A stretch of DNA of 64,000 nucleotides from Oscillospiraceae bacterium (GTDB lineage Bacteria > Bacillota > Clostridia > Oscillospirales > Acutalibacteraceae): NCBI GenBank assembly GCA_015066225.1, contig SVOT01000003.1, forward strand, positions 62,001 to 126,000, in the 5' to 3' direction. The position numbers and the translations under genes are program-made. The notes below the pieces were generated by a model, which saw only the letters and a list, made by a program, of their open reading frames with translations, was not told the origin of the DNA and did no database searches. Positions 40,694-51,170 of this stretch are shown here, piece by piece (position 1 is the stretch's first letter; each line of letters begins with the position of its first letter).

Positions 40694-41899
40694 TTAAAAG
40701 CCAAAATCGTTGTCTATGAATGAACAGCGTGTTATTGTGCCCAAGCCATACTTGTGACGTATGTTATCCTTGGCACATTCAAGACGGTGTTCTTTTTCTC
40801 GTTTTATATGGTATTCAAGGTCCATCAGGGAAATCTGCTCGCAGACCTCGTCACCGTTTAAAAGCTTCATACCCGTCACCGTCAAAGAGCGAATCGGCTC
40901 TTTTTCAACGTCGATATTGGATTCAATAAGCGAAAGCGCCGCATTTCGCAAATCATAGGATAAATCCGTCGGTGAGGGTAACTGTGACGAACGTTGTATT
41001 GTTTTAAAATGCGTATCCTTTATGCCCACCTGCAGGGCAGAGCACTCGTAATTATGCTTTCTGAGCCTTGCGGCGACCTTGTCGCAAAGAAAGAAAACGC
41101 AGGTGCGCACGTCGTGTGAATCCACCAAATCTCTTTTAAAGGTTGCGCCGTTGCCGATTGATTTATAAGCCTCACGATAATCGAAACGCAAAACGGGTGA
41201 ATAATCGTAGCCGTTGGCATATTGCCACAGAGTTCTGCCGTTTTCGCCGAGCAGACCATAGAGCAGGTGTTCTTCCATTTGTGCCGCATCACCGATTCGC
41301 TTCACCCCGATGCTTCGTAGCCTTTCGGCAGTTTTTCTGCCCACCATAAACAAGTCGCCTATAGGCAAGGGGTACAAAAGCTCTTTAAAATTTTCCGGGG
41401 TTATTTCGGTTGTGGCATCGGGCTTTTTATAGTCGCTCCCCATTTTTGCAAAAATTTTATTAAACGAAACACCCACAGAAATCGTCACGCCGATTTCGTT
41501 TCTTATGACATCCCGCAATTCATCGGCAATCTCTCTGCCGCTACCAAAAAGATGCACGCTACCCGTAACGTCAAGCCAGCACTCGTCAATGCCGAAGGGC
41601 TCCACTAAATCGGTATAGCGACAATAAATGTCAAAAATTCTTTTAGAAAAATCCTTATATTCCTTATAATGGGGTTTAACGGTAACAAGCTTGGGGCATT
41701 TTGCCTTTGCCTGCCAGATTGCCTCACCCGTCTGCACGCCGTATTTTTTCGCCCTTTCGTTTTTTGCAAGAACTATGCCGTGGCGAAACTCGGGGTCACC
41801 GCAAACGGCAAAGGCGTAGTTATTAAGCTCCGGATTCAATGCCGCTTCAACAGAGGCAAAAAAACAGTTGCAGTCACAATGCAGAATTACTCTTTCCAT
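40694..41899 (-). CDS. dinB: DNA polymerase IV (Y-family)
   Basis: ILHCDCNCFFASVEAALNP, EPFGIDECWLDVTGS, SVGVSFNKIFAKMGSDYKKPD. Confidence 0.95.
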   Translation of the reverse strand: MERVILHCDCNCFFASVEAALNPELNNYAFAVCGDPEFRHGIVLAKNERAKKYGVQTGEAIWQAKAKCPKLVTVKPHYKEYKDFSKRIFDIYCRYTDLVEPFGIDECWLDVTGSVHLFGSGREIADELRDVIRNEIGVTISVGVSFNKIFAKMGSDYKKPDATTEITPENFKELLYPLPIGDLFMVGRKTAERLRSIGVKRIGDAAQMEEHLLYGLLGENGRTLWQYANGYDYSPVLRFDYREAYKSIGNGATFKRDLVDSHDVRTCVFFLCDKVAARLRKHNYECSALQVGIKDTHFKTIQRSSQLPSPTDLSYDLRNAALSLIESNIDVEKEPIRSLTVTGMKLLNGDEVCEQISLMDLEYHIKREKEHRLECAKDNIRHKYGLGTITRCSFIDNDFGF

Positions 41900-41923
41900 T
41901 TCTCTCTTCCTTCACAAGATACA

Positions 41924-41935
41924 GAACATTTGTTC
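41924..41935 (-). promoter_or_regulatory. LexA (SOS) box, promoter-proximal downstream operator of dinB
   Basis: GAACATTTGTTC matches the Gram-positive GAAC-N4-GTTC core. Confidence 0.85.
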
Positions 41936-41944
41936 GCGTTTTGT

Positions 41945-41973
41945 ATTATAACAGAACATTTGTTCTTTGTAAA
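41945..41973 (-). promoter_or_regulatory. dinB sigma-A promoter with a LexA box (41954-41965) inside the spacer
   Basis: Minus strand TTTACA - 17 nt (AAGAACAAATGTTCTGT) - TATAAT; the spacer contains GAACAAATGTTC. Confidence 0.85.
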
Positions 41974-42028
41974 GAGAAAATCTTAAAAAATATTTGTGTT
42001 AATATTTCGTTTCATCAACGAAGAAAAC

Positions 42029-42115
42029 AGGGATGATAGCTTCGCACCCCACAACAAATTAATACAATCGGCGCAAAGTGCCCCGAAACCTTCCACTCTC
42101 AACTTGCAACTTAAA
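42029..42115. repeat. Dispersed intergenic repeat
   Basis: aacagggatgatagcttcgca (also near 53341) followed by caacaaattaatacaatcggcgcaaagtgccccgaaac (also near 17968-18060). Confidence 0.65.
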
Positions 42116-43001
42116 CCATCATTCCAACAACCATCATACCTTCAAGTGTTTCGTAAATTTTGTCTATATCCTCAAGGGGCAACGGGTTTTTTCCTTTACC
42201 GATTTCTATTGTGAAGGCGGGTCTGCCGAACTCCTCAATGAACCAATCCTTCAAGCCGCCGCTTGAGGCAAGACCCTCGTTTTTAACAAGGGTATATCCG
42301 CTGAGGGCAGAAAAAATCTTTGCAATAGTCAGACTTTTTTCCGGGGTATTGTTGCCGTATTCATAATAAATTTCTTCACCCTGGGAGTGAAAGGTCAAAA
42401 GTGACGAAACCTCCACGTTGCGGCAAAGCTTCACAATAGCCGCTGTTTCGGGCTCGCTTTCGGGGTAAAGCCCGCCGTATTTCCCAACGGCGGGTGCGTT
42501 AATGCCCGCCTTTTTTTCTGCTTCACGCAGGGTGTACCAATCGGCATTGAAGTTGTGATTGATGTCAACGCCCCTTGCATTTGCGCTCCAGCGACTGAAA
42601 TCGCCCTTTGATATTTCAAAATTCATCTCTTTATATTTACCGCAGACAGAGGCACCCCGCAAGGCTATTTCGATGCCGTCGGGGTTCAGCTCGGGTATTA
42701 TAATAAGCTTCACTCTTTCCAATAAATCCGTAGCCTCAAAGCCTTTTATTGTTTTTTTGCTTAACAGCTTTTCGGTAAATTTCAGCAATAAAAGCGACGT
42801 GAGCCATTCAACACCGTGGGTGCCCCCCACAAAGACAATATTTCTGTCGCCCTTGCCGAGAACAAGCGAATAAATATCACGCCCCAAAAGTGTTTTGCCG
42901 CAGGATGCCACCTGCAAGCCGTCGTATGAGTGATAAAGTCGGTTAACGTAATCCGTCAACAATGAATATGTAAGATTTTTGTTTTCAATAATATTATTCA
43001 T
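42111..43001 (-). CDS. M14 family zinc carboxypeptidase
   Basis: VGGTHGVEWLTSLLLLKF, PELNPDGIEIALRG, GVDINHNFNADW, TFHSQGEEIYYEYG, FTIEIGKGKNP. Confidence 0.85.
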   Translation of the reverse strand: MNNIIENKNLTYSLLTDYVNRLYHSYDGLQVASCGKTLLGRDIYSLVLGKGDRNIVFVGGTHGVEWLTSLLLLKFTEKLLSKKTIKGFEATDLLERVKLIIIPELNPDGIEIALRGASVCGKYKEMNFEISKGDFSRWSANARGVDINHNFNADWYTLREAEKKAGINAPAVGKYGGLYPESEPETAAIVKLCRNVEVSSLLTFHSQGEEIYYEYGNNTPEKSLTIAKIFSALSGYTLVKNEGLASSGGLKDWFIEEFGRPAFTIEIGKGKNPLPLEDIDKIYETLEGMMVVGMMV

Positions 43002-43099
43002 AATCCATCCTCGCTTTTTCTAACAGTATATGCGGGAAATATTTACAAATAACCCTTTTTGTGGTTTAATGTAAATATATTGAAATCAAGGAGATTTTT

Positions 43100-45253
43100 A
43101 TGATAATTCTGTTAATAACAGCGCTGATTTTATTCTCGGCGTTATCTGTTTTTGTTTATAAAAAATCAAAGAAAGAGCCAAGGAGCGACAAAGCCTTTGT
43201 AATTGCCGCTGTAGCCTTTCTGATTTTTGCCATAGGGCTTGAAATAAGCATTTTCAACGTCAACTTCTACACCTCTTATTCAGAAGAAGAAAAGTCTCTT
43301 TCGCACTATATGGAGCTTTATAAAGCTGAGGATGGCACCTACACTCTTCCGTCTGAGTTCACGGTTGAATTCCCGGAGCTCGGTGAAGAAATAAGTAATA
43401 TAAAAATTGACCTGAGCGATTATAATGTTGGCACGGTGAATGCCGAAATATATCTCACGGACGAGGCTAACAAAAATTATTTCATCGCGGGTGAGCGTGA
43501 CGTTTACACCGCTGTGGAAAAAAGCCGTTATATGAACGTTCACACGGCAGGCAAAACGGAGCATCTTGCCATAAGGCTCGACTCCGAGTATGAAGAAATT
43601 AAGATTGACGATATTTCAATAAACGCAAACAGGCCTTTTGAATTTTCACTTCTGCGTGTTGTGATTGTTTGGGGCATATTGTGTCTTTTCTATATTTTCA
43701 AGCCCTCATCCATTCTCTATAAAAGAAAGCTTTGCGAATCAAAATCCTTGAAATCATCGCTGATTATGGGATTTTTCTGCCTGCAATGTGCAATTATAAT
43801 TGTTCTCGGCTCAATTAACCCCACATTTATGGGCATTGCCGCAAAGGGCTATAACACCCATAAATGGGATGGCGACGGCATTGATTTTGTTGAGCTTAGT
43901 ATGGAGCACCACAATCAATATGATGAACTGGCGCAGGCAATTCTGAACGGCAAGACCTATATTGACAACGACGACGTTCCGGAATCCTTGAAGAATATGG
44001 AAAATCCTTACGACACGGCGTTGCGTTCAAAAACTGCACTTCTTACAGGCGACACATACCGTTGGGACGTTGCGTATTTTGACGGTCACTACTACGTTTA
44101 TTTCGGCATAGTTCCGCTTCTTGTAATGTATCTGCCCTTCAGAGCAATAACAGGCTCACCGTTTCCGTCGGCTGTGGGAATTATGATTTTTGCCGCAATT
44201 TTTGCGCTGGGCGTATTCAAGCTTCTTGATTTTATATGTCAGAAGAAATTCAAAAGCATATCCGTGGGAACGTTTCTTGTAACAGCTCTTACCTTTGTGA
44301 ACTGTTGCGGGGCGATGTTCCTTGTGAAGCGACCCGATTTTTATTCTGTTCCCATAATGACATCTATGGCATTTGTTGTGTGGGGAATTTATTTCTGGCT
44401 AAAGGGTCTTGAAAATGAAAGGGGCAGAATAATTTCATTTTTCCTCGGCTCGCTCTTTATGGCACTTTCGGTTGGTTGCCGCCCGCAAGCGGTTCTTATA
44501 TGCGCCGTTGCGCTCCCCTTGTTCCTTGGCTATATGCTCAAAGACAAATTCATTTTCAGAAAAGACGGCATAAAACAGCTTGTGACATTGGCTGTTCCCT
44601 TTGTTGTCGTGGCGGCGGGAATAATGTATTACAACTTCATTCGCTTCGGCTCGCCCTTTGATTTCGGCTCCGCCTACAACCTGACAACAAACGACGTAAC
44701 ACGTCGCGGCTTTGAAATATCAAGAACGTTCACGGGGCTGTTCACCTATCTTTTCCAACCGCCGCAGTTCACGGGAGTTTTCCCCTATATACAACCGGTT
44801 GAAATAGAAACAAACTACCTGGGCAAAACAATTTATGAATATTGCTTTGGCGGTATCATAACAAGCGTGCCTATGCTGTGGTTCATTTTCGGCTTGAATA
44901 AAGCAAAAGAAACGCTCAAAGAAAAGAAGCTTTTCGGGGTAACTCTGACCCTTGTTTTAGTTGGTATTGCCCTTGTTGTTGCCGACACGCAGGCAGGCGG
45001 CTTGTTGCAGCGCTATTTCAGCGATTTCGGCTATATTTTCTTTATGGCGGTAAGTTTCGTGATTTTTGCGCTCTGTGAACAAGAAAATATGGAAAATAAT
45101 GCAAATTCACTAAATAAAGCAATAATTTTTTCTGCCGTTTTAAGCATTTTTTACTCATTTGCTCTTGCATTTTCTGTGGCAGATGTTACAATAGATACAC
45201 AGAATCCAACTTTATTCGGCACAATTTTACATCTTGTGCAGTTCTGGATTTAA
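43100..45253 (+). CDS. Large multi-pass membrane protein of unknown function
   Basis: 717 aa with many TM segments and an N-terminal extracytoplasmic region. Confidence 0.7.
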   Translation: MIILLITALILFSALSVFVYKKSKKEPRSDKAFVIAAVAFLIFAIGLEISIFNVNFYTSYSEEEKSLSHYMELYKAEDGTYTLPSEFTVEFPELGEEISNIKIDLSDYNVGTVNAEIYLTDEANKNYFIAGERDVYTAVEKSRYMNVHTAGKTEHLAIRLDSEYEEIKIDDISINANRPFEFSLLRVVIVWGILCLFYIFKPSSILYKRKLCESKSLKSSLIMGFFCLQCAIIIVLGSINPTFMGIAAKGYNTHKWDGDGIDFVELSMEHHNQYDELAQAILNGKTYIDNDDVPESLKNMENPYDTALRSKTALLTGDTYRWDVAYFDGHYYVYFGIVPLLVMYLPFRAITGSPFPSAVGIMIFAAIFALGVFKLLDFICQKKFKSISVGTFLVTALTFVNCCGAMFLVKRPDFYSVPIMTSMAFVVWGIYFWLKGLENERGRIISFFLGSLFMALSVGCRPQAVLICAVALPLFLGYMLKDKFIFRKDGIKQLVTLAVPFVVVAAGIMYYNFIRFGSPFDFGSAYNLTTNDVTRRGFEISRTFTGLFTYLFQPPQFTGVFPYIQPVEIETNYLGKTIYEYCFGGIITSVPMLWFIFGLNKAKETLKEKKLFGVTLTLVLVGIALVVADTQAGGLLQRYFSDFGYIFFMAVSFVIFALCEQENMENNANSLNKAIIFSAVLSIFYSFALAFSVADVTIDTQNPTLFGTILHLVQFWI

Positions 45254-45274
45254 TAAACACAAAGGACAGAAAAA

Positions 45275-46351
45275 ATGAAACATCTCAAAAACTCAAAAAT
45301 CACAAAAACACTTTCCCTTGTGCTTGCCCTCGTTTTCATAATCGGCAGCTTTGCAGGCTGTGGCGGCGACAAGGAAGAGCCAACAACCACAACACCGCCC
45401 ACAACAAAGGCGCCCGCAACAGAGCCCCCCGTTACGGTTATTAAAAATCCTCTTACGGGTGAAGGCCCTTATGATGAAGCCCTTTTAGGTAACAGACCCG
45501 TTCTTATCTCTGTTGAAAACCACAAGGATGCCAGACCCCAATGGGGACTCACCTCCTCAGACATCGTTTGGGAGATGGAGGCTGAGGGTGGCATCACAAG
45601 AATGCTTCTTATGTATGCCGACGCTTCAAGAATCCCCGCAAAGGTGGGCCCCGTCAGAAGTGCAAGACACTATTTCGTTGACCTTGCAGAGGGCTTCGAC
45701 GCCATTTTTGTTCATTTCGGCTTCAGCCCACAGGCAAAAAGTCAGATTGCAAACCACGGTGTAAACAACATCAACGGCTTGTATGACAACTACTTCTACC
45801 GTGACAAATCAAGAAACGTTGACTCTGAGCACACAGCCTACACAACAGACGAGGCAATTGCAAAAGCAATCGCAAACAAGGATTACAGAACAACTCTTGA
45901 AGAGGATTACAAAAACCCCTTTAAATTCAACGACAAGGCTGTTAAGCTTGCAGACGGCGAATGCACCGCTGTAACGGTTTATTTCTCAAACTACTGCCCC
46001 TACAGCTACACCTACGACGAAGCAAAGAACGTTTACCTGAGCAGTCTTAACGGTAAGCCTTTCGCAGACAGCGAGGGCACACAGCAGAATTTTGAGAACA
46101 TCATTATGTGCTTTGCAGACGTTTCCCGCATTGCAGGCGACGATAAAAGCAGAAATAACATTGACCTTTCCGAAGGTGAAGGCACATACATCTCCAACGG
46201 AACATATGAAAAAATCACCTGGAAAAAAGGCGACTCTGCTGATATGATGAAGTTCTATAACGCAAAGGGTGAAGAGCTCTCGCTCAACCCCGGCAGAACT
46301 CACATCGCAATCATCGACGAAGGTAATGAAGACCTTTGCAAAATTTCATAA
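45275..46351 (+). CDS. DUF3048 (YerB-like) lipoprotein
   Basis: Lipobox FAGCGG; PLTGEGPYDEALLGNRPVLISVENHKDARPQWGLTSSDIVWEMEAEGGITRML, KVGPVRSARHYFVDLA. Confidence 0.88.
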   Translation: MKHLKNSKITKTLSLVLALVFIIGSFAGCGGDKEEPTTTTPPTTKAPATEPPVTVIKNPLTGEGPYDEALLGNRPVLISVENHKDARPQWGLTSSDIVWEMEAEGGITRMLLMYADASRIPAKVGPVRSARHYFVDLAEGFDAIFVHFGFSPQAKSQIANHGVNNINGLYDNYFYRDKSRNVDSEHTAYTTDEAIAKAIANKDYRTTLEEDYKNPFKFNDKAVKLADGECTAVTVYFSNYCPYSYTYDEAKNVYLSSLNGKPFADSEGTQQNFENIIMCFADVSRIAGDDKSRNNIDLSEGEGTYISNGTYEKITWKKGDSADMMKFYNAKGEELSLNPGRTHIAIIDEGNEDLCKIS

Positions 46352-46360
46352 TTAAAAGAA

Positions 46361-46396
46361 CCCCGAGGCAACAGTGAGTTACCTCGGGGATTTTTT
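46361..46396 (+). terminator. Rho-independent terminator
   Basis: CCCCGAGG...CCTCGGGG followed by ATTTTTT. Confidence 0.85.
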
Positions 46397-46419
46397 AGTT
46401 TCTTGCAGGGTGGATTTTA

Positions 46420-46480
46420 GTTGCAAGTGGCAGGTGGCAAGTTGCAAGTTTCGGGGCGCAAGCGCCGATTTTAAGTAAAA
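46420..46480. repeat. Dispersed intergenic repeat (inverted copy)
   Basis: tagttgcaagtggcaggtggcaagttgcaagtttcggggcgcaagcgccgatttt. Confidence 0.65.
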
Positions 46481-46522
46481 AATGTTAAAACAGAAGTGCT
46501 AAGTATGATACTACAAAAGCAA

Positions 46523-46552
46523 AACCTCTTTGCCGATTAGAGCAAAGAGGTT
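46523..46552 (-). terminator. Rho-independent terminator of trpB
   Basis: AACCTCTTTGC / GCAAAGAGGTT stem. Confidence 0.7.
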
Positions 46553-46566
46553 ACTTTGTTTATAAA

Positions 46567-47787
46567 TTATCTTATTCCGTAATTTTCGATTATATAGTCC
46601 ATATCCTTGTCGCCTCTGCCTGAGAGGTTGATGAGGATTGAGCCGTGGTCCATTGTTTTGGCAAGCTTCATACCGTATGCAACGGCGTGTGAGCTTTCGA
46701 TTGCGGGGATGATACCCTCAAGGCGAGAAAGCTTGAAAAATGCATCGATTGTTTCCTCGTCATCGATAACGTCATATTTAACTCTGCCGATTTCCTGAAG
46801 GAAGGCGTGCTCGGGACCTGATGAGGGGTAATCAAGACCGCTTGCAACTGAATAAACGGGAGCGGGCTCGCCGTTTTCATCCTTGAGCATAATGCTGTTA
46901 AAGCCGTGCATAATACCCTCTGTGCCGTATTTGAGGCTTGCAGCGTGGTCACCAAGCTTGGGACCTCTGCCGAGAGGCTCAATACCGTAAATATCAACAG
47001 GGTCGTTAAGGAAGCCTGCGAAAAGACCCGCCGCATTGGAGCCGCCGCCCACACAAGCAACGATAGATGTGGGCAGGTGACCTGTCATTTCAACGAACTG
47101 CTCCCTTGCTTCGATGCCGACAACGCTTTGGAAATCACGAACCATCATAGGGAACGGATGGGGGCCGAGAACAGAGCCGATGCAATAAATTGAATGCTCA
47201 TACTCCTTGCTGTATGCATCGAAAGCGGCGTCAACAGCCTCTTTAAGAGTCTGAAGACCGTGAGTTACCTCAACAACATTTGCACCGAGAATCTTCATTC
47301 TTGCAACGTTTGGAGCCTGTTTTTTAATGTCAACAGAGCCCATATATATGTCGCACTCAAGCCCGAAATACGCCGCCGCTGTTGCAAGGGCAACGCCGTG
47401 CTGACCTGCACCCGTTTCGGCAATAACCTTTTTCTTGCCCATATATTTTGCGAGAAGTGCCTCGCCCATACAGTGATTGAGCTTGTGTGCACCGGAATGG
47501 TTAAGATCCTCACGCTTTGCGTAAAGCTGAACCTTGCCGCCCAATGCATCTGAAAGCCTTTCAAGGTGTGTCACGGGAGTTGGTCTGCCCTGAAATTCCT
47601 TTCTGATTCTGCGAAGCTCTGCAATAAATTTTCTTGATTGGCAGATTGAATAATATGCTTCTGTAATTTCTGCCATTGCATTTTTGAGCTTATCGTCAAT
47701 ATAAACTCCGCCGTATTTTCCGAAATAACCCTCTTTATCGGGATAGTTGTTAAAATACGTATCAAAATTAACGCCGTTTAATTCCAT
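46567..47787 (-). CDS. trpB: Tryptophan synthase beta chain
   Basis: [90 protein letters not shown]. Confidence 0.95.
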   Translation of the reverse strand: MELNGVNFDTYFNNYPDKEGYFGKYGGVYIDDKLKNAMAEITEAYYSICQSRKFIAELRRIRKEFQGRPTPVTHLERLSDALGGKVQLYAKREDLNHSGAHKLNHCMGEALLAKYMGKKKVIAETGAGQHGVALATAAAYFGLECDIYMGSVDIKKQAPNVARMKILGANVVEVTHGLQTLKEAVDAAFDAYSKEYEHSIYCIGSVLGPHPFPMMVRDFQSVVGIEAREQFVEMTGHLPTSIVACVGGGSNAAGLFAGFLNDPVDIYGIEPLGRGPKLGDHAASLKYGTEGIMHGFNSIMLKDENGEPAPVYSVASGLDYPSSGPEHAFLQEIGRVKYDVIDDEETIDAFFKLSRLEGIIPAIESSHAVAYGMKLAKTMDHGSILINLSGRGDKDMDYIIENYGIR

Positions 47788-47889
47788 TATAAAAACCTCC
47801 GTAAAATATGATAAATACTAAAAAATCAGTTTTATAAAGAGCTACGCCATCGTTTTGTTAACAACATAAAAACCTCTTTCTTCTGACAA

Positions 47890-48165
47890 AAGAAAAGCCC
47901 TTGACAGAATTTTCTGCCAAGGACGAATAAAAGCTTATCCGTGGTGCCACCTTGATTCACGGGGTTACCGTGCACTTTAAGGGTACTATCATACCCCGGC
48001 AACTAACGTATGCCCTCACGTTGCAGAATACTCTGTGAAAAACACATTTGACTGCACCCTCAGCGGCCCATTTGACAATCTGTTTCTTACCCTTTCACAG
48101 CAACAGGGCTCTCTGAAAAGTCATAACTGCCTTTATCCCCGCATCAACGGTTTAGTTAATTTTTA
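47890..48165 (-). promoter_or_regulatory. T-box leader (Trp-specific candidate) upstream of trpB
   Basis: T-box core AAGGTGGCACCACGG (47939-47953), terminator hairpin 47897-47924 with T-rich tail, candidate UGG specifier (48068-48070) before GCCGCUGAGGGUGC. Confidence 0.9.
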
Positions 48166-48204
48166 TTAATTCTATCACGCACAAAAAAACTTGTCAAGTG
48201 TTTT

Positions 48205-48894
48205 TTACCACTCGAATTCAGGGCGATTACTGTCCACATAGCTTGCCGCTTTCATAAGGAACATCCGTAAGGGCTCCATAGCCCTGACGTAGCCCCTTAA
48301 AAGAATGCAGAAATCCTCAAAGGTGTCAATATCCTCATCGGGGATATAAAACATCATTTGCCAGTTTCGCATTTTCAGATATTCTGCGGCGGGGTCATCC
48401 GCAGAGAAGCCTCTGGGAACTGTTTTCATTTTGTCGCCGGTTATTGTAATTTTGCTTTTCTTCAAAAGCATTTCAAGTTCAGAATAATTTTTGGAAATAT
48501 ACGCCCTGACGCTGTTCATCTGTGCTGTTGAGCTGCACCAAAGCCCGGTACCGAAAATAGTCGAAGCGGGAAAAAGGTGGATATAATAGCCGTTGGGCTT
48601 CCAGGATTTTCTATCCGGTGAAATATAGGCTCTGAAGGCAGGGTTATACGGAGGGCCGTTTTTGTGAAAACGCATATCCTTTGCGATTCTGTACATCCAA
48701 TCCTTTGGCTCCATATACATTACAGATTTTGCAATTTCGGGTGATTCTTTGCTGATAGCAAATCTCAGCATATCAAGAAAGCCGAGAAAATCCTTTCGGA
48801 CTTTTTCGTATCGGGTGTGGTTTTCGTGAAACCACGTTCTGTTGTTGTTCACGCTCAAATCGTGAGAATATTTTAGAATGTCATTAAAATCCAT
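48205..48894 (-). CDS. DUF2461 domain-containing protein
   Basis: FNDILKYSHDLSVNNNRTWFHENHTRYEKVRKDF, RIAKDMRFHKNGPPYNPAFRAYISPDRK, YYIHLFP. Confidence 0.85.
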   Translation of the reverse strand: MDFNDILKYSHDLSVNNNRTWFHENHTRYEKVRKDFLGFLDMLRFAISKESPEIAKSVMYMEPKDWMYRIAKDMRFHKNGPPYNPAFRAYISPDRKSWKPNGYYIHLFPASTIFGTGLWCSSTAQMNSVRAYISKNYSELEMLLKKSKITITGDKMKTVPRGFSADDPAAEYLKMRNWQMMFYIPDEDIDTFEDFCILLRGYVRAMEPLRMFLMKAASYVDSNRPEFEW

Positions 48895-49065
48895 TGAAAT
48901 ATCTTACCTTTAAATACATTGATTTCATAATAAAATCTGCTTTGTTGTGTATAATTTACATAAAAAATACCATACCAAAATCTAAAATGCAATAACATAT
49001 TGACAATAAATATATAAATAAAGTAAAATTGATATATAGATATATTTATTACGGAGGTTTTATCG

Positions 49066-50310
49066 ATGGCAATTTTCAAGCCTTTTAAAGCGTTGCGACC
49101 CGTTCCCGAATTCGCTTCAAGAGTTGCGGCACTCCCCTATGACGTTATGAACAGCGAAGAAGCGAAAGAGATGGTCAAGGGTAACCCCTACTCGTTTCTT
49201 CATGTTGACAAGGCTGAAATAGATTTAGAGAATTGCACCGATATTTATTGCCCCGAGGTTTATAAAAAAGCGGCTGAAAACTTAAAAAAGCTGGAGGATG
49301 ACGGAATCTGCAAAACCGACGAAGCCCCTTGCTTTTACGTTTACCGCCAGATAATGAACGGCAGAGAGCAGACAGGTCTTGTGGGCTGTGCCTGTGTTGA
49401 CGATTACATCAACAACATCATCAAAAAGCACGAGCTGACAAGGGCAGACAAGGAGGCGGACAGAATCCGCCACGTTGACACCTGCGACGCTAACACCGGC
49501 CCCATTTTTCTTTGCTACAAGGACAGTGAAAAAATTAACTCAATTATCGAAGAACAGAAAAAGAACGAACCCGTTTACGATTTTGTAACCGATGACGGTA
49601 TCACTAACACCGTGTGGGTAATTGATAATTCATCTGTCTGCACAGAGCTTTCAGCACTTTTTGAAAAGGCGGGCGATTTTTATATTGCAGACGGTCACCA
49701 CCGCTGTGCATCGGCTGTGAACGTTGCAAAAATGCGCCGTGAACAAAACCCCGATTTTGACGGTAGCGAGGAATTCAACTTCTTCCTTGCTGTATTATTC
49801 CCCGCAAGCAACCTTGAAATTATGGATTACAACAGAGTTGTGAAAGACCTCAACGGCAACACTGAAGAAGAATTCATTGAAAAAATCGGTGAAAAATTCG
49901 TTGTTGAGGCTACCGGTTGCGACGGTGCATATCACCCCGAAAAGAAGCACACCTTCGGTATGTATCTTGACAAAAAGTGGTATAAGCTTACCGCAAAGGA
50001 AAACACCTTTGACGAAAATAACCCTGTTGAACAGCTTGACGTTTCAATACTCCAGAACAATCTGCTCACACCCGTGCTCGGCATCGGTGACCCGAGAACA
50101 GACAAAAGAATTGACTTTATCGGCGGAATACGCGGTCTCGGCGAATTGGAAAGACTTGTTGACGGCGGTATGAAGGTTGCTTTCTCTATGTTCCCCACCA
50201 CGCTGGAGGATTTAATGAGCATTGCCGATGCAGGTCTCATTATGCCCCCGAAATCAACCTGGTTTGAGCCAAAGCTTCTCAGCGGATTATTTATTCACAA
50301 ATTAAAATAG
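49066..50310 (+). CDS. DUF1015 family protein
   Basis: [68 protein letters not shown]. Confidence 0.9.
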   Translation: MAIFKPFKALRPVPEFASRVAALPYDVMNSEEAKEMVKGNPYSFLHVDKAEIDLENCTDIYCPEVYKKAAENLKKLEDDGICKTDEAPCFYVYRQIMNGREQTGLVGCACVDDYINNIIKKHELTRADKEADRIRHVDTCDANTGPIFLCYKDSEKINSIIEEQKKNEPVYDFVTDDGITNTVWVIDNSSVCTELSALFEKAGDFYIADGHHRCASAVNVAKMRREQNPDFDGSEEFNFFLAVLFPASNLEIMDYNRVVKDLNGNTEEEFIEKIGEKFVVEATGCDGAYHPEKKHTFGMYLDKKWYKLTAKENTFDENNPVEQLDVSILQNNLLTPVLGIGDPRTDKRIDFIGGIRGLGELERLVDGGMKVAFSMFPTTLEDLMSIADAGLIMPPKSTWFEPKLLSGLFIHKLK

Positions 50311-50323
50311 ATTGGATTTTATT

Positions 50324-51154
50324 ATGTTAATTATAGGTTGCCATTTATCAAGCTCCGGCGGTTACCTTGCAATGGGCAAGGAAGCCGTAAGAATCGGTGC
50401 TAACGATTTTCAGTTTTTCACACGTAACCCCAGAGGCGGTGCGGCAAAACCCCTTGACCTTGAGGATATAAGGGCGTTTGAGGAATACCGCAAAGAAAAC
50501 GGTATAGTCAGCGTGCTGGCACACGCACCATACACAATGAACGCCTGCTCAAAGGATGCGGGGCTTCGTGAATTTGCAAAAAACACAATGCTTGACGACA
50601 TTTTCAGGCTCGATAACATTGAGGGCGCGCTTTACAACTTCCACCCCGGCAGCCACGTGGGTCAGGGTGAGGACGTCGGAATTCAGCTTATTGCCGATAT
50701 GCTCAACTCCGTGCTCAAACCGGAGCAGAAAACAACCATACTCCTTGAAACCATGGCGGGTAAAGGCAGCGAGGTTGGCAGAAGCTTTGAGGAAATCAGA
50801 GCAATTATAGACAAGGTTGAGTTGGACGAAAAGCTGGGTGTTTGCCTTGACACCTGCCACGTTTTCGACGGCGGCTACGACATTGTGAACAACCTTGACG
50901 GAGTTCTCGATGAATTTGACAGAGTCATCGGTCTTGAAAGATTAAAAGCAATCCACCTTAACGACAGTTTGAACTTTTTAGGTTGCCACAAGGATCGCCA
51001 CGCAAAAATAGGCGAAGGCGGAATCGGGCTTCAGGCGATAACAAAAATCATCAACCACCCGAAGCTCAGAAATCTCCCCTTCTTTCTTGAAACCCCCAAC
51101 GACATTGACGGATACCAAAGAGAAATTGAACTTCTGAAATCTTGTTACAAATAA
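50324..51154 (+). CDS. nfo: Deoxyribonuclease IV (AP endonuclease family 2); ORF track start 50312 uses an upstream alternative start
   Basis: [81 protein letters not shown]. Confidence 0.93.
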   Translation: MLIIGCHLSSSGGYLAMGKEAVRIGANDFQFFTRNPRGGAAKPLDLEDIRAFEEYRKENGIVSVLAHAPYTMNACSKDAGLREFAKNTMLDDIFRLDNIEGALYNFHPGSHVGQGEDVGIQLIADMLNSVLKPEQKTTILLETMAGKGSEVGRSFEEIRAIIDKVELDEKLGVCLDTCHVFDGGYDIVNNLDGVLDEFDRVIGLERLKAIHLNDSLNFLGCHKDRHAKIGEGGIGLQAITKIINHPKLRNLPFFLETPNDIDGYQREIELLKSCYK

Positions 51155-51170
51155 AAAAGAGGTGTTAGCT

